From positions 192,051,485 to 192,115,484 of the forward strand of contig NC_135497.1 in the NCBI RefSeq assembly GCF_052857255.1: DNA of 64,000 nucleotides, written 5' to 3'. Positions 14,219-28,000 of this stretch are shown here, piece after piece. Numbering within the stretch: position 1 is the first letter of the stretch; every line of letters starts with the position of its first letter. The position numbers were made by a program, and so were the translations under genes. The DNA comes from Amblyomma americanum. Lineage: Eukaryota; Arthropoda; Arachnida; Ixodida; Ixodidae. Under the pieces are notes generated by a model, which saw only the letters and a list, made by a program, of their open reading frames with translations, was not told the origin of the DNA and did not search any database.

Positions 14219-14530
14219 GCCCGCCGCGATGGCTCAGTGGTTAGAGCGCTCGACTACTGACCCGAATTACCGGATTCGAACCCGACCGCGGCGGCTGCGT
14301 TTTTATGGAGGAAAAACGCTAAGGCACCCGTGTGCTGTGCGATGTCAGGGCACGTTAAAGATCCCCAGGTGGTCGAAATTATGCCGGAGCCCTCCACTAC
14401 GGCACCTATTTCTCTTCTTTCACTCCCTCCTTCATCCCTTCACTTACGGCGCGGTTCAGGTGTCCAACGATATATGAGACAGATACTGCGCCATTTCCTT
14501 TCCCCAAAAAACCAATTATTATTATTAATT
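14219..14530 (+). mobile_element. tRNA-derived SINE (Ruka-like), satellite copy 1
   Basis: The head resembles a tRNA and contains a perfect A box (TGGCTCAGTGG) and a slightly altered B box (GATTCGAACCC instead of GGTTCGAACCC). A conserved middle part follows (TGTGCGATGTCAGGGCACG, then a CCCCAGGTGGTCGAAATTA segment), then a pyrimidine-rich stretch and an (ATT)n-type tail. The 8-bp sequence ATATTAGG flanks it on both sides (14210-14217 and 14531-14538), consistent with a target duplication in a satellite monomer. Open frames of 76-82 codons across it are translations of the SINE, not genes. Pol III transcription is expected for the family, but the B-box change may weaken it. Confidence 0.88.
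14220..14290 (+). promoter_or_regulatory. Internal Pol III promoter (A and B boxes) of the SINE
   Basis: A box TGGCTCAGTGG and B box-like GATTCGAACCC lie about 40 bases apart, as in a tRNA gene. The equivalent B box is intact (GGTTCGAACCC) in the copy at 34607-34923. Activity is not shown by sequence alone. Confidence 0.6.
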
Positions 14531-17500
14531 ATATTAGGATGTCAGATGACCATCTCTTAAGAACCGAGAAAGCCATCTCTCTGTGAGATTTCTTACGAAG
14601 CAAGAAAGCCGGCCCTGACTGAAGTCATCTCTCTTACGGTATAACCTAACTGGGCAAGCTCGGCTGTGAGAAGACTTCCTCTTACAAACCAAGAAAGGCG
14701 GCCCTGAGCGAAGTCATCTCTCTTACGGTGCAAAGTAACTGGACAAGCTTGGCTGCGAGATGACTACCTCTTACGAGCCAACAAAGCCATCTCTCTGTGA
14801 GATAACTTCTTACGAACGAAGAAAGCCGGCCCTGAGCGAAGTCATCTCTCTTACGGTGCAACGTAACTGGACAAGCTTGGCTGTGAGATGACTACCTCTT
14901 ACGAACCAACAAAGCCATCTCTCTGTGAGATAACTTCTTACGAAGCAAGAAAGCCGGCCCTGAGCGATGTCATCTCTCTTACGGTGCAACGTAACTGGAC
15001 AAGCTTGGCTGTGAGATGACTGCCTCTTACGAACCAACAAAGCCATCTCTCTGTGAGATAACTTCTTACGAACGAAGAAAGCCGGCCCTGAGCGAAGTCA
15101 TCTCTCTTACGGTGCAACGTAACTGGACAAGCTTGGCTGTGAGATGACTAACTCTTACGAACCAACAAAGCCATCTCTCTGTGAGATAACTTCTTGCGAA
15201 CCAGGAAAGCCGGCCCTACGCGAAGTCATCTCTCTTACGGTGCAACATAACTGGACAAGCTTGGCTGTGAGATGACTACCTCTTACGAACCAACAAAGCC
15301 ATCTCTCTGTGAGATAACTTCTTACGAACCAAGAAAGCCGGCCCTGAGCGAAGTCATCTCTCTTACGGTGCAATGTTACTGGACAAGCTTGGCTGTGAGA
15401 TGACTACCTCTTACGAACCAACAAAGCCATCTCTCTGTGAGATAACTTCTTACGAACGAAGAAAGCCGGCCCTGAGCGAAGTCATCTCTCTTACGGTGCA
15501 ACGTAACTGGACAAGCTTGGCTGTGAGATGACTGCCTTTTATGAACCAACAAAGCCATCGCTCTGTGAGATAACTTCTTGCGAACCAAGAAAGCCGGCCC
15601 TGAGCGAAGTCATCTCTCTTACGGTGCAACGTAACTGGACAAGCTTGGCTGTGAGATGACTACCTCTTACGAACCAACAAAGCCATCTCTCTGTGAGATA
15701 ACTTCTTACAAACGAAGAAAGCCGGCCCTGAGCGAAGTCATCTCTCTTACGGTGCAACGTAACTGGACAAGCTTGGCTGTGAGATGACTACCTCTTACGA
15801 ACCAACAAAGCCATCTCTCTGTGAGATAACTTCTTACGAACGAAGAAAGCCGGCCCTGAGCGAAGTCATCTCTCTTACGGTGCAACGTAACTGGACAAGC
15901 TTGGCTGTGAGATGACTGCCTCTTACGAACCAACAAAGCCATCTCTCTGTGAGATAACTTCTTACGAACGAAGAAAGCCGGCCCTGAGCGAAATCATCTC
16001 TCTTACGGTGCAGCGTAACTGGACAAGCTGGGCTGTGAGATGACTACCTCTTACGAACCAACAAAGCCATCTCTCTGTGAGATAACTTCTTAAAAACGAA
16101 GACAGCCGGCCCTGAGCGAAGTCATCTCTTTTACGGTGCAACGTAACTGGACAAGCTTGGCTGTGAGATGACTACCTCTTACGAACCAACAAAGCCATCT
16201 CTCTGTGAGATAACTTCTTACGAACGAAGAAAGCCGGCCCTGAGCGAAGTCATCTCTCTTACGGTGCAACGTAACTGGACAAGCTTGGCTGTGAGATTAC
16301 TACCTCTTATGAACCAACAAAGCCATCTCTCTGTGAGATAACTTCTTGCGAGCCAAGAAAGCCGGCCCTGAGCGAAGTCATCTCTCTTACGGTGCAATGT
16401 AACTGGACAAGCTTGGCTGTGAGATGACTACCTCTTACGAACCAACAAAGCCATCTCTCTGTGAGATTACTTCTTACGAACGAAGAAAGCCGGCCCTGAG
16501 CGAAGTCATCTCTCTTACAGTGCAACGTAACTGGACAAGCTTGGCTGTGAGATGAATACCTCTTACGAACCAACAAAGCCTTCTCTCTGTGAGATAACTT
16601 CTTGCGAACCAAGAAAGCCGGCCCTGACCGAAGTCATCTCTCTTACGGTGCAACGTAACTGGACAAGCTTGGCTGTGAGATGACTGCCTTTTATGAACCA
16701 ACAAAGCCATCTCTCTGTGAGATAACTTCTTGCGAACCAAGAAAGCCGGCCCTGAGCGAAGTGATCTCTCTTACGGTGCCACGTAACTGGACAAGCTTGG
16801 CTGTGAGATGACTACCTCTTACGAACCAACAAAGCCTTCTCTCTGTGAGATAACTTCTTGCGAACCAAGAAAGCCGGCCCTGAGCGAAGTCATCTCTCTT
16901 ACGGTGCAATGTAACTGGACAAGCTTGGCTGTGAGATGACTACCTCTTACGAACCAACAAAGCCATCTCTCTGTGAGATAACTTCTTACGAACGAAGAAA
17001 GTCGGCCCTGAGCGAAGTCATCTCTCTTACGGTGCAACGTAACTGGACAAGCTTGGCTGTGAGATGACTACCTCTTACGAACCAACAAAGCCTTCTCTCT
17101 GTGAGATAACTTCTTGCGAACCAAGAAGGCCGGCCCTGAGCGAAGTCATCTCTCTTACGGTGCCACGTAACTGGACAAGCTTGGCTGTGAGATGACTACC
17201 TCTTACGAACCAACAAAGCCTTCTCTCTGTGAGATAACTTCTTGCGAACCAAGAAAGCCGGCCCTGACCGAAGTCATCTCTCTTACGGTGCAATGTAACT
17301 GGACAAGCTTGGCTGTGAGATGACTACCTCTTACGAACCATCAAAGCCATCTCTGTGAGATAACTTCTTACGAACCAAGAAAGCCGGCCCTGACCGAAGT
17401 CATCTCTCTTACGGTATAACGTAACTGGACATGTTAGGTTGACAGATGACAGCCTCTGAAGAACCGAGAAAGTCGGCCCTCAGGAAAGTCATCTCTCTTA

Positions 17501-20500
17501 AGGTATAACGTAACTGGGCAAGCTGGGCTGTGAAATACTACCTCTTACGAACCAAGAAAGCCGGCTCACAGTAAAGTCATATCTCTTACAATATAACGTA
17601 GCCTGGCATGTCTTCTTACACATGGTTACCTGTTACGAGCCAAGAAAGCCGGCATTCTGCCAAGTCCTCTCTTACGGAACTGGGCATGTCAGGCTTACAG
17701 ATGAATACCTTTTACGTACCAACGAAGCCGGCCCTATACGAAGTCATCTCTCTTACGGTATAACGTAACTGGACAAGCTCGGCTTTGAGATGACTACCTC
17801 TTACGAACCAAGAAAGCAGCCCCTCAGCGAAGTCATCTTTCTTACTGTACAACGTAACTGGTCAGTCTTGGCATTAAGATGAATACCTCTTACGAGTCAA
17901 GATAATCGGCACTCAGGGAAGTCATCTCTCTTACGTTATAACGTAACTGGGCATGGTAGGCTGTCAGATGACTATGTCTTACGAACCATGAAAGTCGGCC
18001 CTCAGGGAAGTCATCTCTCTTAAGGTGTGACGTAGTTGGGCAAGCTCGGCTGTGAGATGACTACCTCTTACGAACAAAGAAAGCCGGCCCTGAGAGAAGT
18101 CATCTCTCGTAAGGTATAACGTAACTGGGCAGGCTCGGCTGTGAGATGACTACCTCTTACCAACAAAGAACGCAGGCCCTGAGCGAAGTCATCTCTCTTA
18201 CGGTATAACGTAACTGGACAAGCTGGGTTGTGAGATGACTACCTCTTACGAACCAACAAAGCCATCTCTCTGTGAAATAACTTCTTAAGAACGAAGAAAG
18301 CCGACCCTGAGCGAAGTCATCTCTTTTACGGTGCAACGTAACTGGACAAGCTTGGCTGTGAGATGACTACCTCTTACGAACCAACAAAGCCATCTCTCTG
18401 TGAGATAACTTCTTACGAATGAAGAAAGCCGGCCCTGAGCGAAGTCATCTCTCTTACGGTGCAACGTAACTGGACAAGCTTGGCTGTGAGATGACTACCT
18501 CTTATGAACCAACAAAGCCATCTCTCTGTGAGATAACTTCTTGCGAGCCAAGAAAGCCGGCCCTGAGCGAAGTCATCTCTCTTACGGTGCAACGTAACTG
18601 GACAAGCTTGGCTGTGAGATGACTACCTCTTACGAACCAACAAAGCCTTCTCTCTGTGAGATAACTTCTTGCGAACCAAGAAAGCCGGCCCTGAGCGAAG
18701 TCATCTCTCTTACGGTGCAATGTAACTGGACAAGCTTGGCTGTGAGATGACTACCTCTTACGAACCAACAAAGCCATCTCTCTGTGAGATAACTTCTTAC
18801 GAACGAAGAAAGTCGGCCCTGAGCGAAGTCATCTCTCTTACGGTGCAACGTAACTGGACAAGCTTGGCTGTGAGATGACTACCTCTTACGAGCCAACAAA
18901 GCCATCTCTCTGTGAGATAACTTCTTACGAACGAAGAAAGCCGGCCCTGAGCGAAGTCATCTCTCTTACGGTGCAGCGTAACTGGACAAGCTGGGCTGTG
19001 AGATGACTACCTCTTACGAACCAACAAAGCCATCTCTCTGTGAGATAACTTCTTAAGAACGAAGAAAGCCGGCCCTGAGTGAAGTCATCTCTTTTACGGT
19101 GCAACGTACTGGACAAGCTTGGCTGTGAGATGACTACCTCTTACGAACCAACAAAGCCATCTCTCTGTGAGATAACTTCTTACGAACGAAGAAAGCCGGC
19201 CCTGAGCGAAGTCATCTCTCTTACGGTGAAACGTAACTGGACAAGCTTGGCTGTGAGATGACTACCACTTATGAACCAACAAAGCCATCTCTCTGTGAGA
19301 TAACTTCTTGCGAGCCAAGAAAGCCGGCCCTGAGCGAAGTCATCTCTCTTACGGTGCAACGTAACTGGACAAGCTTGGCTGTGAGATGACTACCTCTTAC
19401 GAACCAACAAAGCCATCTCTCTGTGAGATAACTTCTTACGAACGAAGAAAGCCGGCTCTGAGCGAAGTCATCTCTCTTACAGTGCAACGTAACTGGACAA
19501 GCTTGGCTGTGAGATGAATACCTCTTACGAACCAACAAAGCCATCTCTCTGTGAGATAACTTCTTGCGAACCAAGAAAGCCGGCCCTGAGCGAAGTCATC
19601 TCTCTTACGGTGCAATGTAACTGGACAAGCTTGGCTGTGAGATGACTACCTCTTACGAGCCACCAAAGCCATCTCTCTGTGAGATAACTTCTTACGAACG
19701 AAGAAAGCCGGCCCTGAGCGAAGTCATCTCTCTTACGGTACAACGTAACTGGACAAGCTTGGCTGTGAGATGACTACCTCTTACCTGCCAACAAAGCCAT
19801 CTCTCTGTGAGATAACTTCTTGCGAACCAAGAAAGCCGGCCCTGAGCGAAGTCATCTCTCTTACGGTGCAACGTAACTGGACAAGCTTGGCTGTGAGATG
19901 ACTACCTCTTACGAACCAACAAAGCCTTCTCCCTGTGAGATAACTTCTTGCGAACCAAGAAAGCCGGCCCTGAGCGAAGTCATCTCTCTTACGGTGCAAT
20001 GTAACTGGACAAGCTTGGCTTTGAGATGACCACCTCTTACGAACCAACAAAGCCATCTCTCTGTGAGATAACTTCTTACGAACGAAGAAAGTCGGCCCTG
20101 AGCGAAGTCATCTCTCTTACGGTGCAACGTAACTGGACAAGCTTGGCTGTGAGATGACTACCTCTTACGAGCCACCAAAGCCATCCCTCTGTGAGATAAC
20201 TTCTTACGAACGAAGAAAGCCGGCCCTGAGCGAAGTCATCTCTCTTACGGTGCAACGTAACTGGACAAGCTTGGCTGTGAGATGACTACCTCTTACCAGC
20301 CAACAAAGCCATCTCTCTGTGAGATAACTTCTTACGAACGAAGAAAGCCGGCCCTGAGCGACGTCATCTCTCTTACGGTGCAACGTAACTGGACAAGCTT
20401 GGCTGTGAGATGACTACCTCTTACGAACCAACAAAGCCATCTCTCTGTGAGATAACTTCTTACGAACCAAGAAAGCCGGACCTGAGCGAAGTCATCTCTC

Positions 20501-21691
20501 TTACGGTATAACGTAACTGGACATGTTAGGTAGACAGATGACAGCCTCTTACGAACCGAGAAAGTCGGCCCTCAGGAAAGTCATCTCTCTTAAGGTATAA
20601 CGTAACTGGGCAAGCTGGGCTGTGAGATACTACCTCTTACGAACCAAGAAAGCCGGCCCACAGCGAAGTCATATCTTTTGCAATATAACGTAGCCTGGCA
20701 TGTCTTCTTACACATGGTTACCTGTTACGAGCCAAGAAAGCCGGCATTCTGCAAAGTCCTCTCTTACGGAACTGGGCATGTCAGGCTTACAGATGAATAC
20801 CTTTTACGTACCAACGAAGCCGGCCCTATACGAAGTCATCTCTCTTACGGTATAACGCAACTGGACATGCTCGGCTTTGAGATGACTACCTCTTACGAAC
20901 CAAGAAAGCAGCCCCTCAGCGAAGTCATCTTTCTTACTGTACAACGTAACTGGTCAGTCTTGGCATTAAGATGAATACCTTTTACGAGTCAAGATAATCG
21001 GCACTCAGGGAAGTCATCTCTCTTACGTTATAACGTAACTGGGCATGGTAGGCTGTCAGATGACTATCTCTTACGAACCAAGAAAGTCGGCCCTCAGGGA
21101 AGTCATCTCTCTTAAGGTGTGACGTAGTTGGGCAAGCTCGGCTGTGAGATGACTACCTCTTACGAACCAAGAAAGCCGGTCCCCAGGGAAGTCATCTCTC
21201 TTACGGTATAACGTAGCCTGGCATGTTATTCTTACATATGGCCACCTCTTACGAACAAAGAAAGCCGGCCCTGGGCGAAGTCATCTCTCTTACTGTAATT
21301 CTTAACTCGGCAAGATCGGCTGTGAGATGACTACCTCTTACGAACCAATAAAGCAGGACCTCAGGGAAGTCATCTCTTTTATGGTATAACGTAACTGGGG
21401 ATGGCAGGCTGTGAGATGGCTACCTCTTAAGACCAAGAAAGCTGGAACTCAGCGAAGTCATCTCTCTTACGGTATAACGTAACTGAGCATGTTAGGCTGT
21501 CAGATGTTAGGCTGTCAGATGACTATCTCTTACGAACCCATGAAATTCGGCCCTTAGGGAAGTCATCTCTCTAACGGTATAACTTAACTGGTCAAGCTTG
21601 ACTGTGAGATGACTACCTCTTACGAACCAAGAAAGGCGGCCCTCAGCGAAGACATCTCTCTTACGGTATAACGCAACTGGACATATTAGGC

Positions 21692-22003
21692 GCCCGCCGC
21701 GATGGCTCAGTGGTTAGAGCGCTCGACTACTGACCCGAATTACCGGATTCGAACCCGACCGCGGCGGCTGCGTTTTTATGGAGGAAAAACGCTAAGGCAC
21801 CCGTGTGCTGTGCGATGTCAGGGCACGTTAAAGATCCCCAGGTGGTCGAAATTATGCCGGAGCCCTCCACTACGGCACCTATTTCTCTTCTTTCACTCCC
21901 TCCTTCATCCCTTCACTTACGGCGCGGTTCAGGTGTCCAACGATATATGAGACAGATACTGCGCCATTTCCTTTCCCCAAAAAACCAATTATTATTATTA
22001 ATT
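21692..22003 (+). mobile_element. tRNA-derived SINE (Ruka-like), satellite copy 2
   Basis: This copy is essentially identical to the copy at 14219-14530, including the altered B box and the flanking ATATTAGG. It lies at a constant offset of 7473 bases from that copy, and the surrounding satellite aligns at the same offset. It is therefore a passenger of a segmental duplication and not an independent insertion. Confidence 0.88.
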
Positions 22004-25000
22004 ATATTAGGATGTCAGATGACCATCTCTTAAGAACCGAGAAAGCCATCTCTCTGTGAGATTTCTTACGAAGCAAGAAAGCCGGCCCTGACTGAAGTCA
22101 TCTCTCTTACGGTATAACCTAACTGGGCAAGCTCGGCTGTGAGAAGACTTCCTCTTACAAACCAAGAAAGGCGGCCCTGAGCGAAGTCATCTCTCTTACG
22201 GTGCAAAGTAACTGGACAAGCTTGGCTGCGAGATGACTACCTCTTACGAGCCAACAAAGCCATCTCTCTGTGAGATAACTTCTTACGAACGAAGAAAGCC
22301 GGCCCTGAGCGAAGTCATCTCTCTTACGGTGCAACGTAACTGGACAAGCTTGGCTGTGAGATGACTACCTCTTACGAACCAACAAAGCCATCTCTCTGTG
22401 AGATAACTTCTTACGAAGCAAGAAAGCCGGCCCTGAGCGATGTCATCTCTCTTACGGTGCAACGTAACTGGACAAGCTTGGCTGTGAGATGACTGCCTCT
22501 TACGAACCAACAAAGCCATCTCTCTGTGAGATAACTTCTTACGAACGAAGAAAGCCGGCCCTGAGCGAAGTCATCTCTCTTACGGTGCAACGTAACTGGA
22601 CAAGCTTGGCTGTGAGATGACTAACTCTTACGAACCAACAAAGCCATCTCTCTGTGAGATAACTTCTTGCGAACCAGGAAAGCCGGCCCTGCGCGAAGTC
22701 ATCTCTCTTACGGTGCAACATAACTGGACAAGCTTGGCTGTGAGATGACTACCTCTTACGAACCAACAAAGCCATCTCTCTGTGAGATAACTTCTTACGA
22801 ACCAAGAAAGCCGGCCCTGAGCGAAGTCATCTCTCTTACGGTGCAATGTTACTGGACAAGCTTGGCTGTGAGATGACTACCTCTTACGAACCAACAAAGC
22901 CATCTCTCTGTGAGATAACTTCTTACGAACGAAGAAAGCCGGCCCTGAGCGAAGTCATCTCTCTTACGGTGCAACGTAACTGGACAAGCTTGGCTGTGAG
23001 ATGACTGCCTTTTATGAACCAACAAAGCCATCGCTCTGTGAGATAACTTCTTGCGAACCAAGAAAGCCGGCCCTGAGCGAAGTCATCTCTCTTACGGTGC
23101 AACGTAACTGGACAAGCTTGGCTGTGAGATGACTACCTCTTACGAACCAACAAAGCCATCTCTCTGTGAGATAACTTCTTACAAACGAAGAAAGCCGGCC
23201 CTGAGCGAAGTCATCTCTCTTACGGTGCAACGTAACTGGACAAGCTTGGCTGTGAGATGACTACCTCTTACGAACCAACAAAGCCATCTCTCTGTGAGAT
23301 AACTTCTTACGAACGAAGAAAGCCGGCCCTGAGCGAAGTCATCTCTCTTACGGTGCAACGTAACTGGACAAGCTTGGCTGTGAGATGACTGCCTCTTACG
23401 AACCAACAAAGCCATCTCTCTGTGAGATAACTTCTTACGAACGAAGAAAGCCGGCCCTGAGCGAAATCATCTCTCTTACGGTGCAACGTAACTGGACAAG
23501 CTTGGCTGTGAGATGACTACCTCTTACGAACCAACAAAGCCATCTCTCTGTGAGATAACTTCTTACGAACGAAGAAAGCAGGCCCTGAGCGAAGTCATCT
23601 CTCTTACGGTGCAGCGTAACTGGACAAGCTGGGCTGTGAGATGACTACCTCTTACGAACCAACAAAGCCATCTCTCTGTGAGATAACTTCTTAAGAACGA
23701 AGAAAGCCGGCCCTGAGTGAAGTCATCTCTTTTACGGTGCAACGTACTGGACAAGCTTGGCTGTGAGATGACTACCTCTTACGAACCAACAAAGCCATCT
23801 CTCTGTGAGATAACTTCTTACGAACGAAAAAAGCCGGCCCTGAGCGAAGTCATCTCTCTTACGGTGAAACGTAACTGGACAAGCTTGGCTGTGAGATGAC
23901 TACCACTTATGAACCAGCAAAGCCATCTCTCTGTGAGATAACTTCTTGCGAGCCAAGAATGCCGGCCCTGAGCGAAGTCATCTCTCTTACGGTGCAACGT
24001 AACTGGACAAGCTTGGCTGTGAGATGACTACCTCTTACGAACCAACAAAGCCATCTCTCTGTGAGATAACTTCTTACGAACGAAGAAAGCCGGCTCTGAG
24101 CGAAGTCATCTCTCTTACAGTGCAACGTAACTGGACAAGCTTGGCTGTGAGATGAATACCTCTTACGAACCAACAAAGCCATCTCTCTGTGAGATAACTT
24201 CTTGCGAACCAAGAAAGCCGGCCCTGAGCAAAGTCATCTCTCTTACAGTGCAACGTAACTGGACAAGCTTGGATGTGAGATGACTACCTCTTACGAACCA
24301 ACAAAGCCTTCTCCCTGTGAGATAACTTCTTGCGAACCAAGAAAGCCGGCCCTGAGCGAAGTCATCTCTCTTACGGTGCAATGTAACTGGACAAGCTTGG
24401 CTGTGAGATGACTACCTCTTACGAACCAACAAAGCCATCTCTCTGTGAGATAACTTCTTACGAACGAAGAAAGTCGGCCCTGAGCGAAGTCATCTCTCTT
24501 ACGGTGCAACGTAACTGGACAAGCTTGGCTGTGAGATGACTACCTCTTACGAGCCACCAAAGCCATCTCTCTGTGAGATAACTTCTTACGAACGAAGAAA
24601 GCCGGCCCTGAGCGAAGTCATCTCTCTTACGGTGCAACGTAACTGGACAAGCTTGGCTGTGAGATGACTACCTCTTACCAGCCAACAAAGCCATCTCTCT
24701 GTGAGATAACTTCTTACGAACGAAGAAAGCCGGCCCTTAGCGACGTCATCTCTCTTACGGTGCAACGTAACTGGACAAGCTTGGCTGTGAGATGACTACC
24801 TCTTACGAACCAACAAAGCCATCTCTCTGTGAGATAACTTCTTACGAACCAAGAAAGCCGGACCTGAGCGAAGTCATCTCTCTTACGGTATAACGTAACT
24901 GGACATGTTAGGTTGACAGATGACAGCCTCTTACGAACCGAGAAAGTCGGCCCTCAGGAAAGTCATCTCTCTTAAGGTATAACGTAACTGGGCAAGCTGG

Positions 25001-28000
25001 GCTGTGAGATACTACCTCTTACGAACCAAGAAAGCCGGCCCACAGCGAAGTCATATCTTTTGCAATATAACGTAGCCTGGCATGTCTTCTTACACATGGT
25101 TACCTGTTACGAGCCAAGAAAGCCGGCATTCTGCAAAGTCCTCTCTTACGGAACTGGGCATGTCAGGATTACAGATGAATACCTTTTACGTACCAACGAA
25201 GCCGGCCCTATACGAAGTCATCTCTCTTACGGTATAACGTAACTGGACAAGCTCGGCTTTGAGATGACTACCTCTTACGAACCAAGAAAGCAGCCCCTCA
25301 GCGAAGTCATCTTTCTTACTGTACAACGTAACTGGTCAGTCTTGGCATTAAGATGAATACCTCTTACGAGTCAAGATAATCGGCACTCAGGGAAGTCATC
25401 TCTCTTATGTTATAACGTAACTGGGCATGGTAGGCTGTCAGATGACTATCTCTTACGAACCAAGAAAGTCGGCCCTCAGGGAAGTCATCTCTCTTAAGGT
25501 GTGACGTAGTTGGGCAAGCTCGGCTGTGAGATGACTACCTCTTACGAACAAAGAAGGCCGGCCCTGAGAGAAGTCATCTCTCGTAAGGTATAACGTAACT
25601 GGGCAGGCTCGGCTGTGAGATGACTACCTCTTACCAACCAACAAAGCCATCTCTCTGTGAGATAACTTCTTACGAACGAAGAAAGCCGGCCCTGAGCGAA
25701 GTCATCTCTCTTACGGTGCAGCGTAACTGGACAAGCTGGGCTGTGATGTGTCTACCCCTTACGAACCAACAAAGCCATCTCTCTGTGAGATAACTTCTTA
25801 AGAACGAAGAAAGCCGGCCCTGAGCGAAGTCATCTCTTTTACGGTGCAACGTAACTGGACAAGCTTGGCTGTGAGATGACTACCTCTTACGAACCAACAA
25901 AGCCATCTCTCTGTGAGATAACTTCTTACGAACGGAGAAAGCCGGCCCTGAGCGAAGTCATCTCTCTTACGGTGCAACGTAACTGGACAAGCTTGGCTGT
26001 GAGATGACTACCTCTTATGAACCAACAAAGCCATCTCTCTGTGAGATAACTTCTTGCGAGCCAAGAAAGCCGGCCCTGAGCGAAGTCATCTCTCTTACGG
26101 TGCAACGTAACTGGACAAGCTTGGCTGTGAGATGACTACCTCTTCCGAACCAACAAAGCCATCTCTCTGTGAGATAACTTCTTACGAACGAAGAAAGCCG
26201 GCCCTGAGCGAAGTCATCTCTCTTACGGTGCAACGTAACTGGACAAGCTTGGCTGTGAGATGAATACCTCTTACGAACCAACAAAGCCATCTCTCTGTGA
26301 GATAACTTCTTGCGAACCATGAAAGCCGGCCCTGAGCGAAGTCATCTCTCTTAAGGTGCAACGTAACTGGACAAGCTTGGCTGTGAGATGACTACCTCTT
26401 ACAAACCAACAAAGCCATCTCTCTGTGAGATAACTTCTTACAAACGAAGAAAGCCGGCCCTGAGCGAAGTCATCTCTCTTACGGTGCAGCGTAACTGGAC
26501 AAGCTGGGCTGTGAGATGACTACCTCTTACGAACCAACAAAGCCATCTCTCTGTGAGATAACTTCTTAAGAACGAAGACAGCCGGCCCTGAGCGAAGTCA
26601 TCTCTTTTACGGTGCAACGTAACTGGACAAGCTTGGCTGTGAGATGACTACCTCTTACGAACCAACAAAGCCATCTCTCTGTGAGATAACTTCTTACGAA
26701 CGAAGAAAGCCGGCCCTGAGCGAAGTCATCTCTCTTACGGTGCAAAGTAACTGGACAAGCTTGGCTGTGAGATTACTACCTCTTATGAACCAACAAAGCC
26801 ATCTCTCTGTGAGATAACTTCTTGCGAGCCAAGAAAGCCGGCCCTGAGCGAAGTCATCTCTCTTACGGTGCAACGTAACTGGACAAGCTTGGCTGTGAGA
26901 TGACTACCTCTTACGAACCAACAAAGCCATCTCTCTGTGAGATTACTTCTTACGAACGAAGAAAGCCGGCCCTGAGCGAAGTCATCTCTCTTACATTGCA
27001 ACGTAACTGGACAAGCTTGGCTGTGAGATGAATACCTCTTACGAACCAACAAAGCCATCTCTCTGTGAGATAACTTCTTGCGAACCAAGAAAGCCGGCCC
27101 TGAGCGAAGTCATCTCTCTTACGGTGCCACGTAACTGGACAAGCTTGGCTGTGAGATGACTACCTCTTACGAACCAACAAAGCCTTCTCTCTGTGAGATA
27201 ACTTCTTGCGAACCAAGAAAGCCGGCCCTGAGCGAAGTCATCTCTCTTACGGTGCAATGTAACTTTACAAGCTTGGCTGTGAGATGACTACCTCTTACGA
27301 ACCATCAAAGCCATCTCTGTGAGATAACTTCTTACGAACCAAGAAAGCCGGCCCTGACCGAAGTCATCTCTCTTACGGTATAACGTAACTGGACATGTTA
27401 GGTTGACAGATGACAGCCTCTTACGAACCGAGAAAGTCGGCCCTCAGGAAAGTCATCTCTCTTAAGGTATAACGTAACTGGGCAAGCTGGGTGTGAAATA
27501 CTACCTCTTACGAACCAAGAAAGCCGGCTCACAGTAAAGTCATATCTCTTACAATATAACGTAGCCTGGCATGTCTTCTTACACATGGTTACCTGTTACG
27601 AGCCAAGAAAGCCGGCATTCTGCCAAGTCCTCTCTTACGGAACTGGGCATGTCAGGCTTACAGATGAATACCTTTTACGTACCAACGAAGCCGGCCCTAT
27701 ACGAAGTCATCTCTCTTACGGTATAACGTAACTGGACAAGCTCGGCTTTGAGATGACTACCTCTTACGAACCAAGAAAGCAGCCCCTCAGCGAAGTCATC
27801 TTTCTTACTGTACAACGTAACTGGTCAGTCTTGGCATTAAGATGAATACCTCTTACGAGTCAAGATAATCGGCACTCAGGGAAGTCATCTCTCTTACGTT
27901 ATAACGTAACTGGGCATGGTAGGCTGTCAGATGACTATCTCTTACGAACCAAGAAAGTCGGCCCTCAGGGAAGTCATCTCTCTTAAGGTGTGACGTAGTT

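Larger units (their letters stand above)
13660..14790. repeat. SINE-bearing extension of the divergent block, copy 1
   Basis: Downstream of the usual divergent block the array here continues through further divergent 89-mers, a short internal duplication (GTTAGGCTGTCAGAT twice in succession near 14029-14055), the SINE at 14219-14530, and then a return to 128-mers. The same extension recurs nearly identically around 21133-22263 and 30340-31370, and in more diverged form around 34140-35000. This shows the whole segment was duplicated as one piece. Confidence 0.8.
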
